The notes beneath the pieces were generated by a model that did not search any database, had not been told where the DNA came from, and worked only from the letters and a program-made list of their open reading frames with translations. A stretch of 44,880 nucleotides of DNA from a virus: positions 1 through 44,880 of the IMG/VR virus record IMGVR_UViG_3300020723_000223. One strand, 5' to 3'. The first letter of the stretch is position 1, and every line of letters begins with the position of its first letter. This document shows positions 1-8,290 of the stretch, piece after piece. Made by a program: the position numbers and the translations under genes.

Positions 1-15
1 CTCCAATTAACGCAG

Positions 16-23
16 TATTTATA
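16..23 (-). promoter_or_regulatory. T4-type late promoter for a gene left of the window
   Basis: The minus strand reads TATAAATA, the exact T4 late-promoter octamer. It points leftward out of the window, just beyond the terminator of the tail-fibre gene, so a new late transcription unit probably begins left of position 1. Confidence 0.6.
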
Positions 24-24
24 G

Positions 25-55
25 AAAAAGCCCAGTGTATTAAACTGGGCTTTTT
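25..55 (-). terminator. Rho-independent terminator of the tail-fibre gene
   Basis: A perfect 12-bp inverted repeat (AAAAAGCCCAGT / ACTGGGCTTTTT) with a 7-nt loop follows the stop codon of the 983-aa fibre gene. The A and T runs make it workable in both directions. Confidence 0.85.
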
Positions 56-85
56 GATTTGAACTAACCTAAGTTAGTTATTAGC

Positions 86-3037
86 TTATTGTGCTACTTG
101 GTAAGTGAAAATCACTGTTGCAGTAGAACCAGATGTTGCGCCTGTAGAAGCAACTGTTGCATTGACTTGGACTGAACCAGCTTCTGTAACAAAAGTTTCT
201 GCCATATACATTCCTGCAAGTTGTGTATCATTTTCGCCAGTTGTCATGTAAGCTGCAACGCCACCTGACTTACCAACCGATAATGTTGCTGATGCATCAG
301 CTAAACCAACTACTACCTTAACTGATAGTACTGTTGCGCCTGCTGGCATTGCTGTACCAATTGCCGTTGTACCGTTTGCACTTAGATCAACAACTGCTTG
401 GAAGGACTTAACTGCGCCAGCTGAAGCACCTGCCGCAATAGCCTGATCAACATAATACTTATTAGTTAATGCCGAAGGAACTGCTGCAATTGCTGTTGAA
501 TATTGCGCTGCTGTTGGACCTGTTACATTTACATAATTACTTGTACCAGAAAGATCTAAAACAACGTTACCAGTAACTGCTTTTAATGTTAATGTTGTAT
601 TACCTTGAACAGTAAGTGGTGTACCTGCATCAGATTGTAATTCGCCTGCGCCTGCTGGTCCGATAACAACTGCACCAGTACCATTAGGTGTAAGTACAAT
701 ATTTGAATTAGTAGCAGTAGAAGTGATTAACAAATCTGTGCCATTAGCAGCAAATGTACCACCATTGGCACCACCTAATGTTAATGTATCGGTAGCACCA
801 GCAACATATGTTAAACCAGCATCAGATTGTATTGCACTTGTGCCATTACCAAATAATAGTTGAGTAGCACCTAATGTAGTTGTACCAGTACCACCGTGTG
901 CTACGTCAACTGTCTTAAGAGAAACCGCACCTGCTGCTACTGTAAACGAAGCAGTATTGAAACTAGCAACGCCCTTTACAAGTGTTGTAGCATCTTGTAC
1001 TGTCACTGTGTAAGTCGAACCAGTTGCAGATGTTGATATACCTTGTGCAGATGTACCTTGAATTAATACTGTACCACCTAAACTTACTGAACCAGAACCT
1101 GAATCAGAATTCAGTGTAATTGCAGAATTTGCGAGCATTCCGTTTGTTACGCCACCGGACTTAATACCTAACTGACCTGCCACAGCAGTTTGTGTTAACC
1201 CACCTGCAGAGTCAAGTACTAATGTTAATGGACCACCTGTATCATTAAGAGCAAGTGCACCAGCGATGTCAAGTGTAATTGCCTGATCAAGACCAACTCT
1301 AACATACTTAAGACCGTTACTGATAACCGTCGAAACAACTGTACCAGAAATATTAACACCATCACCGGCAACATAAGTACCAGCACCGGAGAACTGAACC
1401 CATACCTGACCGGAGAATGAAGTTAGATATTCATTTGTTTGTGTCCAACCAGAATTTGCATGTGTACCTTCTGCTACGAATACCGAAGCGTGTACTAATT
1501 CAGTATATACATCAGCATCAGCACGACGTGTTAATACATATGTACATGTTGGAGCAGTGCCCGTGATAGCAGCAACATAGATACCATTCTGAGAGTTTAC
1601 ACCTTGATTTGTTAACAATGTGCTTTCGCCATCCAGCATTGTTTCGCCATCAATAATAAGATCTGCGCCTGGAGTCGCCTGTAACAAAGCAACATCGCTG
1701 AACGAAATAGTGTTAACTGATTGCTTCCATTGTAGACCAGAGATTAAATTATCAACATATGCTTTCGATGTAGCTGCTGTAGCACCAACTGCAATAGCTG
1801 GTAAGCCTAATACTTGTCCGCCACCAACGAATGTAATATTCGCTGCTGATGTCATAGTAGAACCACCTAATTGTACATATCTGCTATCAACTAAGTTGTA
1901 TACATCGGATGCAACTACTGGTGTATTACCAGAAACGCGACCGTAGCTATCAAGTGTTACCTTAACAAAATCACCTGTAGCCGCTTGCGAAACTGTTGCA
2001 AGACCGATATGTGTGTTTGTAGAAACACCATTGCCATCTGATACAGAAATTTGACCACTTGTGCCTGTAATTTGACGCATTGCCATAGCACCGTCTGCTG
2101 TGACAACTGCATATCCGAACGGTGCAGCTGATAAGCCTTCAAGTGCTGCTAAGTTGTTGGCAAGTACGAATGTTGGACCTGCACCAACACCACTTGGATC
2201 AGTAATTGTGAAACCACGTGAAGGTTGAACTAATGAGGTAGATTGATATGTATTAGCACCTGTCTGAACCATAAGTCCAGTGGATGTCTTTGCTGCCAAT
2301 GCTGCAAGACCGGCATCATAAGCCTGTACGCCCGAAGTTGCACCAGGTGCAGCTTGTAACCAACCAGTTCCTGTATCATTTGCATAAATGACATTACCTG
2401 CACCAGATGCTGGGAAAATTTCTTCTAAGGAATTATCAGTAACAACTGCTGCTGCAAGTGTATTCAATGCGCTTGTTAAATCTGTTGTACCAGCTGGCCA
2501 AATTGTTGCATTTACTAATCCACTGGATTGATATACACCGCTACTATTAACCATTGCACCCAATGAGTTTTCAATTGCATCGACTTCGAGTTGTAATGCT
2601 GCTGCATCGCCGCCTGTTGCAAGTTCCATCCATGCTGTACCATTGTAGAATTCCACAAATGACGCCGCTGGTGTATCATTGTTAACACGGACCATACCAG
2701 TTGTTGCCAATCCGGCGCGTGCTGCACTATTGCCCACTGGTGCAATAAATGCCTTCGTACCGTTTAGTTGGAATACACCAGCGCCTTGGCGACTAAGTGT
2801 AGTATCGCCGCCAATACTAACAGTACCAGAGGTTGAACTTAGAACTGCATTACCAGTTGTTAAAGTTATGTTTCCTGCAGATGACGTGATGCCAGCTGAA
2901 GTAAGTGCTGCATCGGTGAAACCGTCTGCTGCCTTAAAGTTAAATGTACCTGCGTTGTTAATTAAACGGGTACCTGCCTTGCCAAGTTGTAGATCACTGC
3001 CTACACCAATAAGACCGAAATTTTTTACGTTTGCCAT
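86..3037 (-). CDS. Long tail-fibre-like virion protein (983 aa)
   Basis: A 983-residue protein very rich in Gly, Ala, Thr, Ser and Val with almost no charged stretches, as in trimeric beta-rich phage fibres. Around residues 120-140 it carries the sequence FVEFYNGTAWMELATGG, a type of segment common in phage fibre and collar proteins. The last ~110 residues form a predicted beta-sandwich that resembles the end of the neighbouring 674-aa protein, so they may be a receptor-binding or trimerisation tip. The start is supported by AGGAG a few bases upstream and a GATAAATA late promoter at 3077-3084. The leader contains an AGGCCA-TGC-TGGCCT hairpin. The exact fibre type cannot be assigned by eye. 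Confidence 0.75.
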   Translation of the reverse strand: MANVKNFGLIGVGSDLQLGKAGTRLINNAGTFNFKAADGFTDAALTSAGITSSAGNITLTTGNAVLSSTSGTVSIGGDTTLSRQGAGVFQLNGTKAFIAPVGNSAARAGLATTGMVRVNNDTPAASFVEFYNGTAWMELATGGDAAALQLEVDAIENSLGAMVNSSGVYQSSGLVNATIWPAGTTDLTSALNTLAAAVVTDNSLEEIFPASGAGNVIYANDTGTGWLQAAPGATSGVQAYDAGLAALAAKTSTGLMVQTGANTYQSTSLVQPSRGFTITDPSGVGAGPTFVLANNLAALEGLSAAPFGYAVVTADGAMAMRQITGTSGQISVSDGNGVSTNTHIGLATVSQAATGDFVKVTLDSYGRVSGNTPVVASDVYNLVDSRYVQLGGSTMTSAANITFVGGGQVLGLPAIAVGATAATSKAYVDNLISGLQWKQSVNTISFSDVALLQATPGADLIIDGETMLDGESTLLTNQGVNSQNGIYVAAITGTAPTCTYVLTRRADADVYTELVHASVFVAEGTHANSGWTQTNEYLTSFSGQVWVQFSGAGTYVAGDGVNISGTVVSTVISNGLKYVRVGLDQAITLDIAGALALNDTGGPLTLVLDSAGGLTQTAVAGQLGIKSGGVTNGMLANSAITLNSDSGSGSVSLGGTVLIQGTSAQGISTSATGSTYTVTVQDATTLVKGVASFNTASFTVAAGAVSLKTVDVAHGGTGTTTLGATQLLFGNGTSAIQSDAGLTYVAGATDTLTLGGANGGTFAANGTDLLITSTATNSNIVLTPNGTGAVVIGPAGAGELQSDAGTPLTVQGNTTLTLKAVTGNVVLDLSGTSNYVNVTGPTAAQYSTAIAAVPSALTNKYYVDQAIAAGASAGAVKSFQAVVDLSANGTTAIGTAMPAGATVLSVKVVVGLADASATLSVGKSGGVAAYMTTGENDTQLAGMYMAETFVTEAGSVQVNATVASTGATSGSTATVIFTYQVAQ

Positions 3038-3076
3038 TTTTTCTCCTAGAATAGGCCAGCATGGCCTTCAGTAAAC

Positions 3077-3084
3077 TATTTATC
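3077..3084 (-). promoter_or_regulatory. T4-type late promoter (GATAAATA)
   Basis: The minus strand reads GATAAATA 40 nt upstream of the 983-aa fibre gene. A hairpin (AGGCCA, TGC, TGGCCT) and an AGGAG ribosome binding site lie between it and the ATG. Confidence 0.6.
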
Positions 3085-3098
3085 CAAAGATCAAATTA

Positions 3099-5123
3099 TT
3101 ACACATATGAGACTATAATCTGAGCTTCACCTAAAGTTGATCCACCATTTGTAAAATTAGATGTAATTGTTACATCTCCCCCAACTGTATCGATTCCGAA
3201 AAGTATGTCTGTAGATGTTGTGTAAGTTCCTGCAACTGTCATATCAATTAAACCAGTAGCCATTAGACCCGCCGGAACCGGTGGCTGTGGTGTGGTTAGA
3301 TTATTAACATGATATCCGATAGACAATGTTGCTGCTCCATTGAACGGAGTTGTAACTTCAACTGTAATTAAAGATACTCTGCGTCCTGTGCTTATTGATC
3401 CTATATTTATGGACGGTAATGAGGTCGTTGTAAGGGTATATTCAAGTGATTTTGCATCTGTCGTGGAACTATCCTGATTACTTGTTTCAATCCAAATAGT
3501 TCCATTGAATAACCATAGACTCCATTCATCTGAATTATTTCCTTGTGTGTCAACACTATCAATAACGTATGTCTGATCACCAATAAGTGGATTCATTGCA
3601 TGTAATTGAGTTAGATTTGTAACAACCGTTAATGATGCTGTTCTTAATCCTTCTTCAATATATAATCCACATGCTTTAATGCCGTTTTCTACCGAGATTA
3701 GGCCAAAATCTTCGACTGCCGTTCCTACAACATCTAAGAAATCTATGGCTCTGGCATCCGTTGCTATAAATTTAATAACTGGTGTAATAGAAGCAGGCGT
3801 TACTAATGCTAAACCCGAACCAGAGTTTAAATCTGCAAATGGAACACTATTGATGTCTAGTGTTCCATTTATAATTGTAATTGGACCACCAGCTGTATTG
3901 GTTATTATTAGTGTCTGTGCGTTAGTAGTAGATGCAACGATATTCGGTATACCTGCTGCATTTATCACCTGAGCCATCTGCGATCCTCTTGCATAATCAG
4001 AATATTCACCAGGATCAGTTGATGCTATGTTAAAGGTAACAAGAATACCATTAATGGTAGCTGTAGCATATGGCCCACCTGTTACCCATAATAAAAGTTC
4101 ACCATAGAATAACGTATTGGTCGTTTGAACTATTGATGGAGATAAAACTGTTGATGCTGTAACACCAGTTAAACTGGTCTGGAAATTTACAGCGGTCACA
4201 ACATCATTTATACCATAAGGATATTGTGCAATTAAGATATCTATATCATTCAGCTGGAATACCGATTGTGGAGTTAATGCGGGACCAGATGCTGTACTAA
4301 TTGATGTAGAGGATGTATTATTTCGTAATTTTATGTATAATTCAGATCCACCAGGTATTATAGTAATTTCACCGGGTATAGTAAGAGATGCATAAATTAC
4401 ATCGCCTACATCTCCTGGTAGATAATCTAAATAATCTACTATTTTCTGAACTGGATTAATTGTGAACCAGCCCGGTATGGTATCAGATATAGATGTTACT
4501 CTACCAATTACCATCCTATTTGTTGCATCAGATAAAGTAAATCTATGATTTATTGGATCAGCAGCAATAGTATCATTGTAAGCAAAGGTATTACCTTCTT
4601 GATATAATGGATAATCATATTGGAGATTAATATATTGGAATCTACTTTGAATATTTATACCGAATGTCGATGATACTCCGCTCGGAGGTACTGGATCAAT
4701 TTCAGGAACCCCTGTATCACCTATATTAAATACAACATAGGTTCCTACATTAGGTGCCGGATTATTTCTAAATGTGTTATATCTGTAGATATCTTGTACA
4801 ATAGCAATAACTGATGTTGCAGATTTGGATTCTATTGAAATAATTTGCCATGCCTGACCACTGGTTGCATTTGCAATCCACATACCAACATCAATATCCA
4901 TACCATTATACAGACCAGGATCTCTGGTTAGATAAGAACTATGAGATTGAACATCGACATTCATTGTAATTTCCCATCTATGATCTACCTGCGTGGGAAT
5001 TGGTTGGGGGTTTGGTGGAATAACTGGAAAATCGCCTGGATTATACCATGGCATCGTTGCTACGCCAATAACAGAGCTAATATTACCTTGTATAGCCTTT
5101 AATGGGATATTTAAGAATGCCAT
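3099..5123 (-). CDS. Virion structural / tail-fibre-like protein (674 aa)
   Basis: A 674-residue protein rich in Thr, Ile, Asn and Ser, with predicted beta structure throughout. The N-terminus has a Pro-rich stretch (residues ~25-45) and the middle holds no recognisable enzyme motif. The C-terminal ~120 residues resemble the end of the 983-aa fibre: a VTxPFNGAATLSIGY-like strand pair, a central AGLMATGLIDMT and a terminal IIVSYV. Its ATG directly abuts the TAA of the upstream 579-aa fibre gene, so the two are probably co-transcribed and translationally coupled. A fibre, adhesin or baseplate-attached role fits. No specific T4 counterpart was recognised. Confidence 0.65.
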   Translation of the reverse strand: MAFLNIPLKAIQGNISSVIGVATMPWYNPGDFPVIPPNPQPIPTQVDHRWEITMNVDVQSHSSYLTRDPGLYNGMDIDVGMWIANATSGQAWQIISIESKSATSVIAIVQDIYRYNTFRNNPAPNVGTYVVFNIGDTGVPEIDPVPPSGVSSTFGINIQSRFQYINLQYDYPLYQEGNTFAYNDTIAADPINHRFTLSDATNRMVIGRVTSISDTIPGWFTINPVQKIVDYLDYLPGDVGDVIYASLTIPGEITIIPGGSELYIKLRNNTSSTSISTASGPALTPQSVFQLNDIDILIAQYPYGINDVVTAVNFQTSLTGVTASTVLSPSIVQTTNTLFYGELLLWVTGGPYATATINGILVTFNIASTDPGEYSDYARGSQMAQVINAAGIPNIVASTTNAQTLIITNTAGGPITIINGTLDINSVPFADLNSGSGLALVTPASITPVIKFIATDARAIDFLDVVGTAVEDFGLISVENGIKACGLYIEEGLRTASLTVVTNLTQLHAMNPLIGDQTYVIDSVDTQGNNSDEWSLWLFNGTIWIETSNQDSSTTDAKSLEYTLTTTSLPSINIGSISTGRRVSLITVEVTTPFNGAATLSIGYHVNNLTTPQPPVPAGLMATGLIDMTVAGTYTTSTDILFGIDTVGGDVTITSNFTNGGSTLGEAQIIVSYV

Positions 5124-6863
5124 TTAAAATCCAAATACAACAATTAACCACGCACGTTGTCCGACAGATGCCGATGCTCCTGTATATGCCATTGTTGATT
5201 GTAATGTTAATATATTTGATGAAGTAAAGATACCATTAACTAAATCAGGTGATGCTGCTGTACCGCCGCCTGCAATTTTAATATTTGCACTAGCAAAATT
5301 GGGTCCTGGCATACTTGTAATAGCGAATGTATTTGTTGCAAAATTCTGACCATATAGTGTAATAGATTTAGGTGGATTAGATTTATTTGAAAAAGCATAT
5401 GTCGCTACGCAATTTGCGCCATCTGTTATAGTCACTGATGTATTAGGTGCTCTTATAACATTTGGTGTAATCCCTGTGAAGGTGCCACTAGCACCCGATG
5501 TATATTGTAACACTACAATTTCTGGTGAACTTGATCCACCCACAATCGCAGTATTTGTTACATTTGAAATTCTACCCTTATTATCTACCGTAAATACAGG
5601 GACTTGAGTTGAACTACCATATGTACCTAATGTAACACCTGTCGTTGCAAGGCTTACAGAAATTGCCGGTGTGGTTGTAGGATTTATTACACTCGCTGTA
5701 ATATCAGATGTTCCTGTTATAGAAACATTTGTTACAGTGCCACCACCTGCTGGTGTCGACCATATTCCATCACCTCTCCAGAAAGTAGTAGCACTTGCAC
5801 CTGTTCCCGAATTTAGATTAGTTACAGGTAGATTTCCTGCATAAGTTGTAGCAAACGTACCAGTACCAGTACCAGTAACTGCACCGGTTAATGTAATTGT
5901 CTGATTACCTGTATTTGTGCCAGATAAGTTTGTACCAGATATTGTTCCTGTTGCTGCTACACTGGTCGGCGTAATTGCACCTAAACCAATTGTGATACTT
6001 GGTGTACTAGATCCATTTACAACAAGAGTAGTGACACCCTGTGTTCCTGTAGCAGAAACATTAGTTACTGTTCCTACGCCGGCAGCAGATATTGCTACAT
6101 TAGAAATATTTGTGACTCTGCCCTTACTATCTACAGTTACAACAGGAACAAGAACTGAACTACCATACGTACCTGTTGGTGTGCCGGAATTAGCTAAAGT
6201 TGTTGCAAAACTGCCAGTGCCCGAACCTGTAACATCACCTGTTAACGTGATTGTCTGATCGCCGTGATTTGATCCAGAAAGATTTGAACCCGAAATTGAT
6301 CCACTTGCTGCTACACTCGTTGGAGTAATAGCACCTAGTGTAAGAGTTATTGCCGGAGTTGTTGCTGGATTTAAAACACTACCACTTATGCCATTTGCTG
6401 TTACAATCGAAACATTAGTGACTGAACCGTTCGAAAGCCCCGTAATGCTAGAAGCTGGTATAGTGGCAGAATAGACCAGCTGTGTGCCAGCTGAATTCCA
6501 AAGTGCATAACCGTTTGGTAGCGATGGCTTTGCCGTATCACTTAGTCCGATGAACGTGCCGCTGCTGAGTGGTGGTTTGTTCAGCAGAGTATTATAATCT
6601 ACGAAAGTATTCTCCCATAGACTAGTAAATTGATTATAAACTAATGCTTGTCCAGTTCTCAAGCTTGGACTCGGACTGTCGCAATCAGGTGATACATTAA
6701 GAAGTTCACCTAATCTACTTGCACCGCCGGAACCTGATAGGCTAGAGTTAATAAATGCCTTTCTTACTGAATCATACCTTAATGTTTGTCCATCTAAAAC
6801 TTCACTAATATAGAAGTTAGGTACATATTGATTTAAAAGAGAATTTTGCCCAATTATTGCCAT
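5124..6863 (-). CDS. Tail-fibre protein with tandem Gly/Thr repeats (579 aa)
   Basis: A fibre-like protein with a short N-terminal attachment-like region (residues 1-130) followed by phage tail repeats. One repeat, with cores NLSGSNHGDQTITLTGDVTG and NLSGTNTGNQTITLTGAVTG, occurs at residues 178-222 and 296-340. A second (GTYGSS..VPV.TVD.KGR) occurs at 231-258 and 413-440. GTVTNVS-type linkers occur between them. Such repeats are common in tail fibres of T4-like aquatic phages. The start has AAGGA seven bases upstream. The gene lies between a 145-aa virion protein and the 674-aa structural protein. Confidence 0.8.
   Translation of the reverse strand: MAIIGQNSLLNQYVPNFYISEVLDGQTLRYDSVRKAFINSSLSGSGGASRLGELLNVSPDCDSPSPSLRTGQALVYNQFTSLWENTFVDYNTLLNKPPLSSGTFIGLSDTAKPSLPNGYALWNSAGTQLVYSATIPASSITGLSNGSVTNVSIVTANGISGSVLNPATTPAITLTLGAITPTSVAASGSISGSNLSGSNHGDQTITLTGDVTGSGTGSFATTLANSGTPTGTYGSSVLVPVVTVDSKGRVTNISNVAISAAGVGTVTNVSATGTQGVTTLVVNGSSTPSITIGLGAITPTSVAATGTISGTNLSGTNTGNQTITLTGAVTGTGTGTFATTYAGNLPVTNLNSGTGASATTFWRGDGIWSTPAGGGTVTNVSITGTSDITASVINPTTTPAISVSLATTGVTLGTYGSSTQVPVFTVDNKGRISNVTNTAIVGGSSSPEIVVLQYTSGASGTFTGITPNVIRAPNTSVTITDGANCVATYAFSNKSNPPKSITLYGQNFATNTFAITSMPGPNFASANIKIAGGGTAASPDLVNGIFTSSNILTLQSTMAYTGASASVGQRAWLIVVFGF
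5844..5978 (-). repeat. Tail-fibre coding repeat, copy 2
   Basis: Encodes residues 296-340 of the 579-aa fibre, about 45 residues nearly identical to those at 6198-6332. It is likely a tandemly duplicated fibre-shaft module that could recombine. Confidence 0.75.
6198..6332 (-). repeat. Tail-fibre coding repeat, copy 1
   Basis: Encodes residues 178-222 of the 579-aa fibre. It matches the copy at 5844-5978 with mostly Ser/Thr/Ala exchanges. Confidence 0.75.
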
Positions 6864-6875
6864 TACGTATATTCC

Positions 6876-7313
6876 TTATAAACTCAATAATACTTTATCT
6901 ATTTGGCCATATTGCCATGTTTGCCATTGCGGGCTTACAGGTACTGGTTGAAGATAATCTCTATTCAATACCGCTCTTAAGAATACAAAGTTTCCAATGA
7001 ATGTGGTGGCCATTGAGCCTGTATCGCCGCCATTATTACCATTAGGGTCATATGGGTCGATAGGAAATGGTATGAATGGTTTACATACATCTCCGTTTGG
7101 ATTTAAATTAATCCAAAACCAATCTTCTGGTGTGGGATCTAATGCGAGAGTTCCTTGTAGACCAAATCCGCCTACAAGATTTTGATAAATTACCTGAACT
7201 GTATGTATTCCATCGGTATATCCATAGTACGCATCAGCCCTGACTTTCTCACCAATGACGTTCCACTCTGTTCCAGTGTTTGTCATCATGAGTACAGATT
7301 TTCTAATTGCCAT
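6876..7313 (-). CDS. Small virion-associated protein, conserved in T4-like phages (145 aa)
   Basis: A 145-residue protein with many aromatic residues. It has a Pro/Asp/Gly-rich loop (PIDPYDPNGNNGGDTGS, residues ~83-100) and ends in WQYGQIDKVLLSL. It sits just upstream of the tail-fibre operon and has its own GATAAATA late promoter 23 nt before the ATG and an AAGGA ribosome binding site. Location, size and composition suggest a fibre- or baseplate-associated structural protein. No enzymatic motif is visible and the precise function is unknown. Confidence 0.6.
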   Translation of the reverse strand: MAIRKSVLMMTNTGTEWNVIGEKVRADAYYGYTDGIHTVQVIYQNLVGGFGLQGTLALDPTPEDWFWINLNPNGDVCKPFIPFPIDPYDPNGNNGGDTGSMATTFIGNFVFLRAVLNRDYLQPVPVSPQWQTWQYGQIDKVLLSL

Positions 7314-7335
7314 AGTATTCCTTCTTGTTCTCTAT

Positions 7336-7343
7336 TATTTATC
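7336..7343 (-). promoter_or_regulatory. T4-type late promoter (GATAAATA)
   Basis: The minus strand reads GATAAATA, 23 nt upstream of the 145-aa protein. It probably drives the tail-fibre operon 7313 to 86. Confidence 0.6.
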
Positions 7344-7370
7344 ACATTAAGACAAGAATTATAGCCCACA

Positions 7371-7397
7371 AAAAAGCCCCAATCAAGGGGCTTCTTT
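7371..7397 (-). terminator. Rho-independent terminator
   Basis: An AAGCCCC / GGGGCTT stem followed on the minus strand by a T run lies immediately after the stop of the 265-aa fibre gene. Confidence 0.8.
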
Positions 7398-7400
7398 ATT

Positions 7401-8198
7401 TTATGTTAATGTTGCATATTTCCAAGTGCCGTTTACATATACCCAAATCTTTTCTCCGGTAGTATCAACCTGCATAGGTGCATGACCAGCGATTACTGTG
7501 GCTGGTATACCTGTCGGTGTTCCTGCAGTGGTAGGAACCTGAAAAAATCCCTTTGTTGCAGTCGTTGATTGACTACCCATTCCGGCCATAACATCACCAG
7601 TGGCAAGAATTGCTATTCCGATTAAATTATTCGCTACAAGAGATAACGGTCTACCGACTCCTGCGCCACGAGTAAAGGTACCAATCACTCCGCGAGTGTC
7701 ATTCATGTCAATCATTAGATATTCATCATCTACATCAGGATAACCATTCTCAAAAGTGATACCCGATTCAGTAGAAGTACCATTAGGAACTACCTGGAGA
7801 AGTGTTTTACCATCTGTTACATTAGATTGAAACATTGGGCGATTTGCAAGAGTGGTAAAATCACCCAAGATAAATTCCCCATTAGCAAAAGTTATGCTAC
7901 CGGTTGGAGCAACATTACCAAGTCCGAACGTTAATGTGCCCGATGTTGTAATTGGATTACCACTTATTGTAATACCATTATTGACAGCAACATTCACAGA
8001 AGTAACTGAACCACCTGTAGCAGGAGCCCAAGTAACATTCGATCCATCAGTAGTTAAGAATTGTCCACCGAATGCTCCTTGTGGAGGTAGTAAGGCATTT
8101 CTTGCCTGTTGTGCAGTAGATTGACCAGTGCCGCCATTAAGAATCGGTAAAGGTACAGCCTGTGTATTTGAATAGATGCCAGACATTGTAATAGCCAT
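7401..8198 (-). CDS. Short tail-fibre protein (265 aa)
   Basis: The N-terminal region holds the NGGTGQSTAQQARNALLP motif (residues ~21-38), a recurrent phage tail-fibre element. It is followed by GGQFLTTDGSNVTWAPATGG and an SVTSVNV linker, as in other fibres of T4-like aquatic phages. The C-terminus ends in GEKIWVYVNGTWKYATLT, a typical fibre-end strand pair. It is monocistronic, between the terminators at 7371-7397 and 8250-8280. A GGTAAATA element (8220-8227), one base off the late-promoter consensus, lies 22 nt upstream, and GGGAG precedes the ATG. Confidence 0.8.
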   Translation of the reverse strand: MAITMSGIYSNTQAVPLPILNGGTGQSTAQQARNALLPPQGAFGGQFLTTDGSNVTWAPATGGSVTSVNVAVNNGITISGNPITTSGTLTFGLGNVAPTGSITFANGEFILGDFTTLANRPMFQSNVTDGKTLLQVVPNGTSTESGITFENGYPDVDDEYLMIDMNDTRGVIGTFTRGAGVGRPLSLVANNLIGIAILATGDVMAGMGSQSTTATKGFFQVPTTAGTPTGIPATVIAGHAPMQVDTTGEKIWVYVNGTWKYATLT

Positions 8199-8249
8199 TG
8201 TGATTTCTCCCGTGATGGACTATTTACCTCGATTATGAATTTATGATCA

Positions 8250-8280
8250 TAAGAAAAGGCCCCTTAGGGGCCTTTTCTTA
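8250..8280 (-). terminator. Strong terminator after clpA
   Basis: A near-continuous palindrome (TAAGAAAAGGCCCCT / AGGGGCCTTTTCTTA) lies 11 nt past the clpA stop. A and T runs flank the GC core, so it could stop transcription from either side. Confidence 0.85.
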
Positions 8281-8290
8281 ATGTAATTTA

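Noticed and set aside
2679-3074. 131-aa plus-strand frame inside the fibre gene
   Set aside because: Mirror of the repetitive fibre sequence; runs over that gene's leader and promoter.
5844-6332. Repeat pair considered as CRISPR or direct-repeat array
   Set aside because: The repeats are in-frame coding modules of a tail fibre, without spacers or uniform units.
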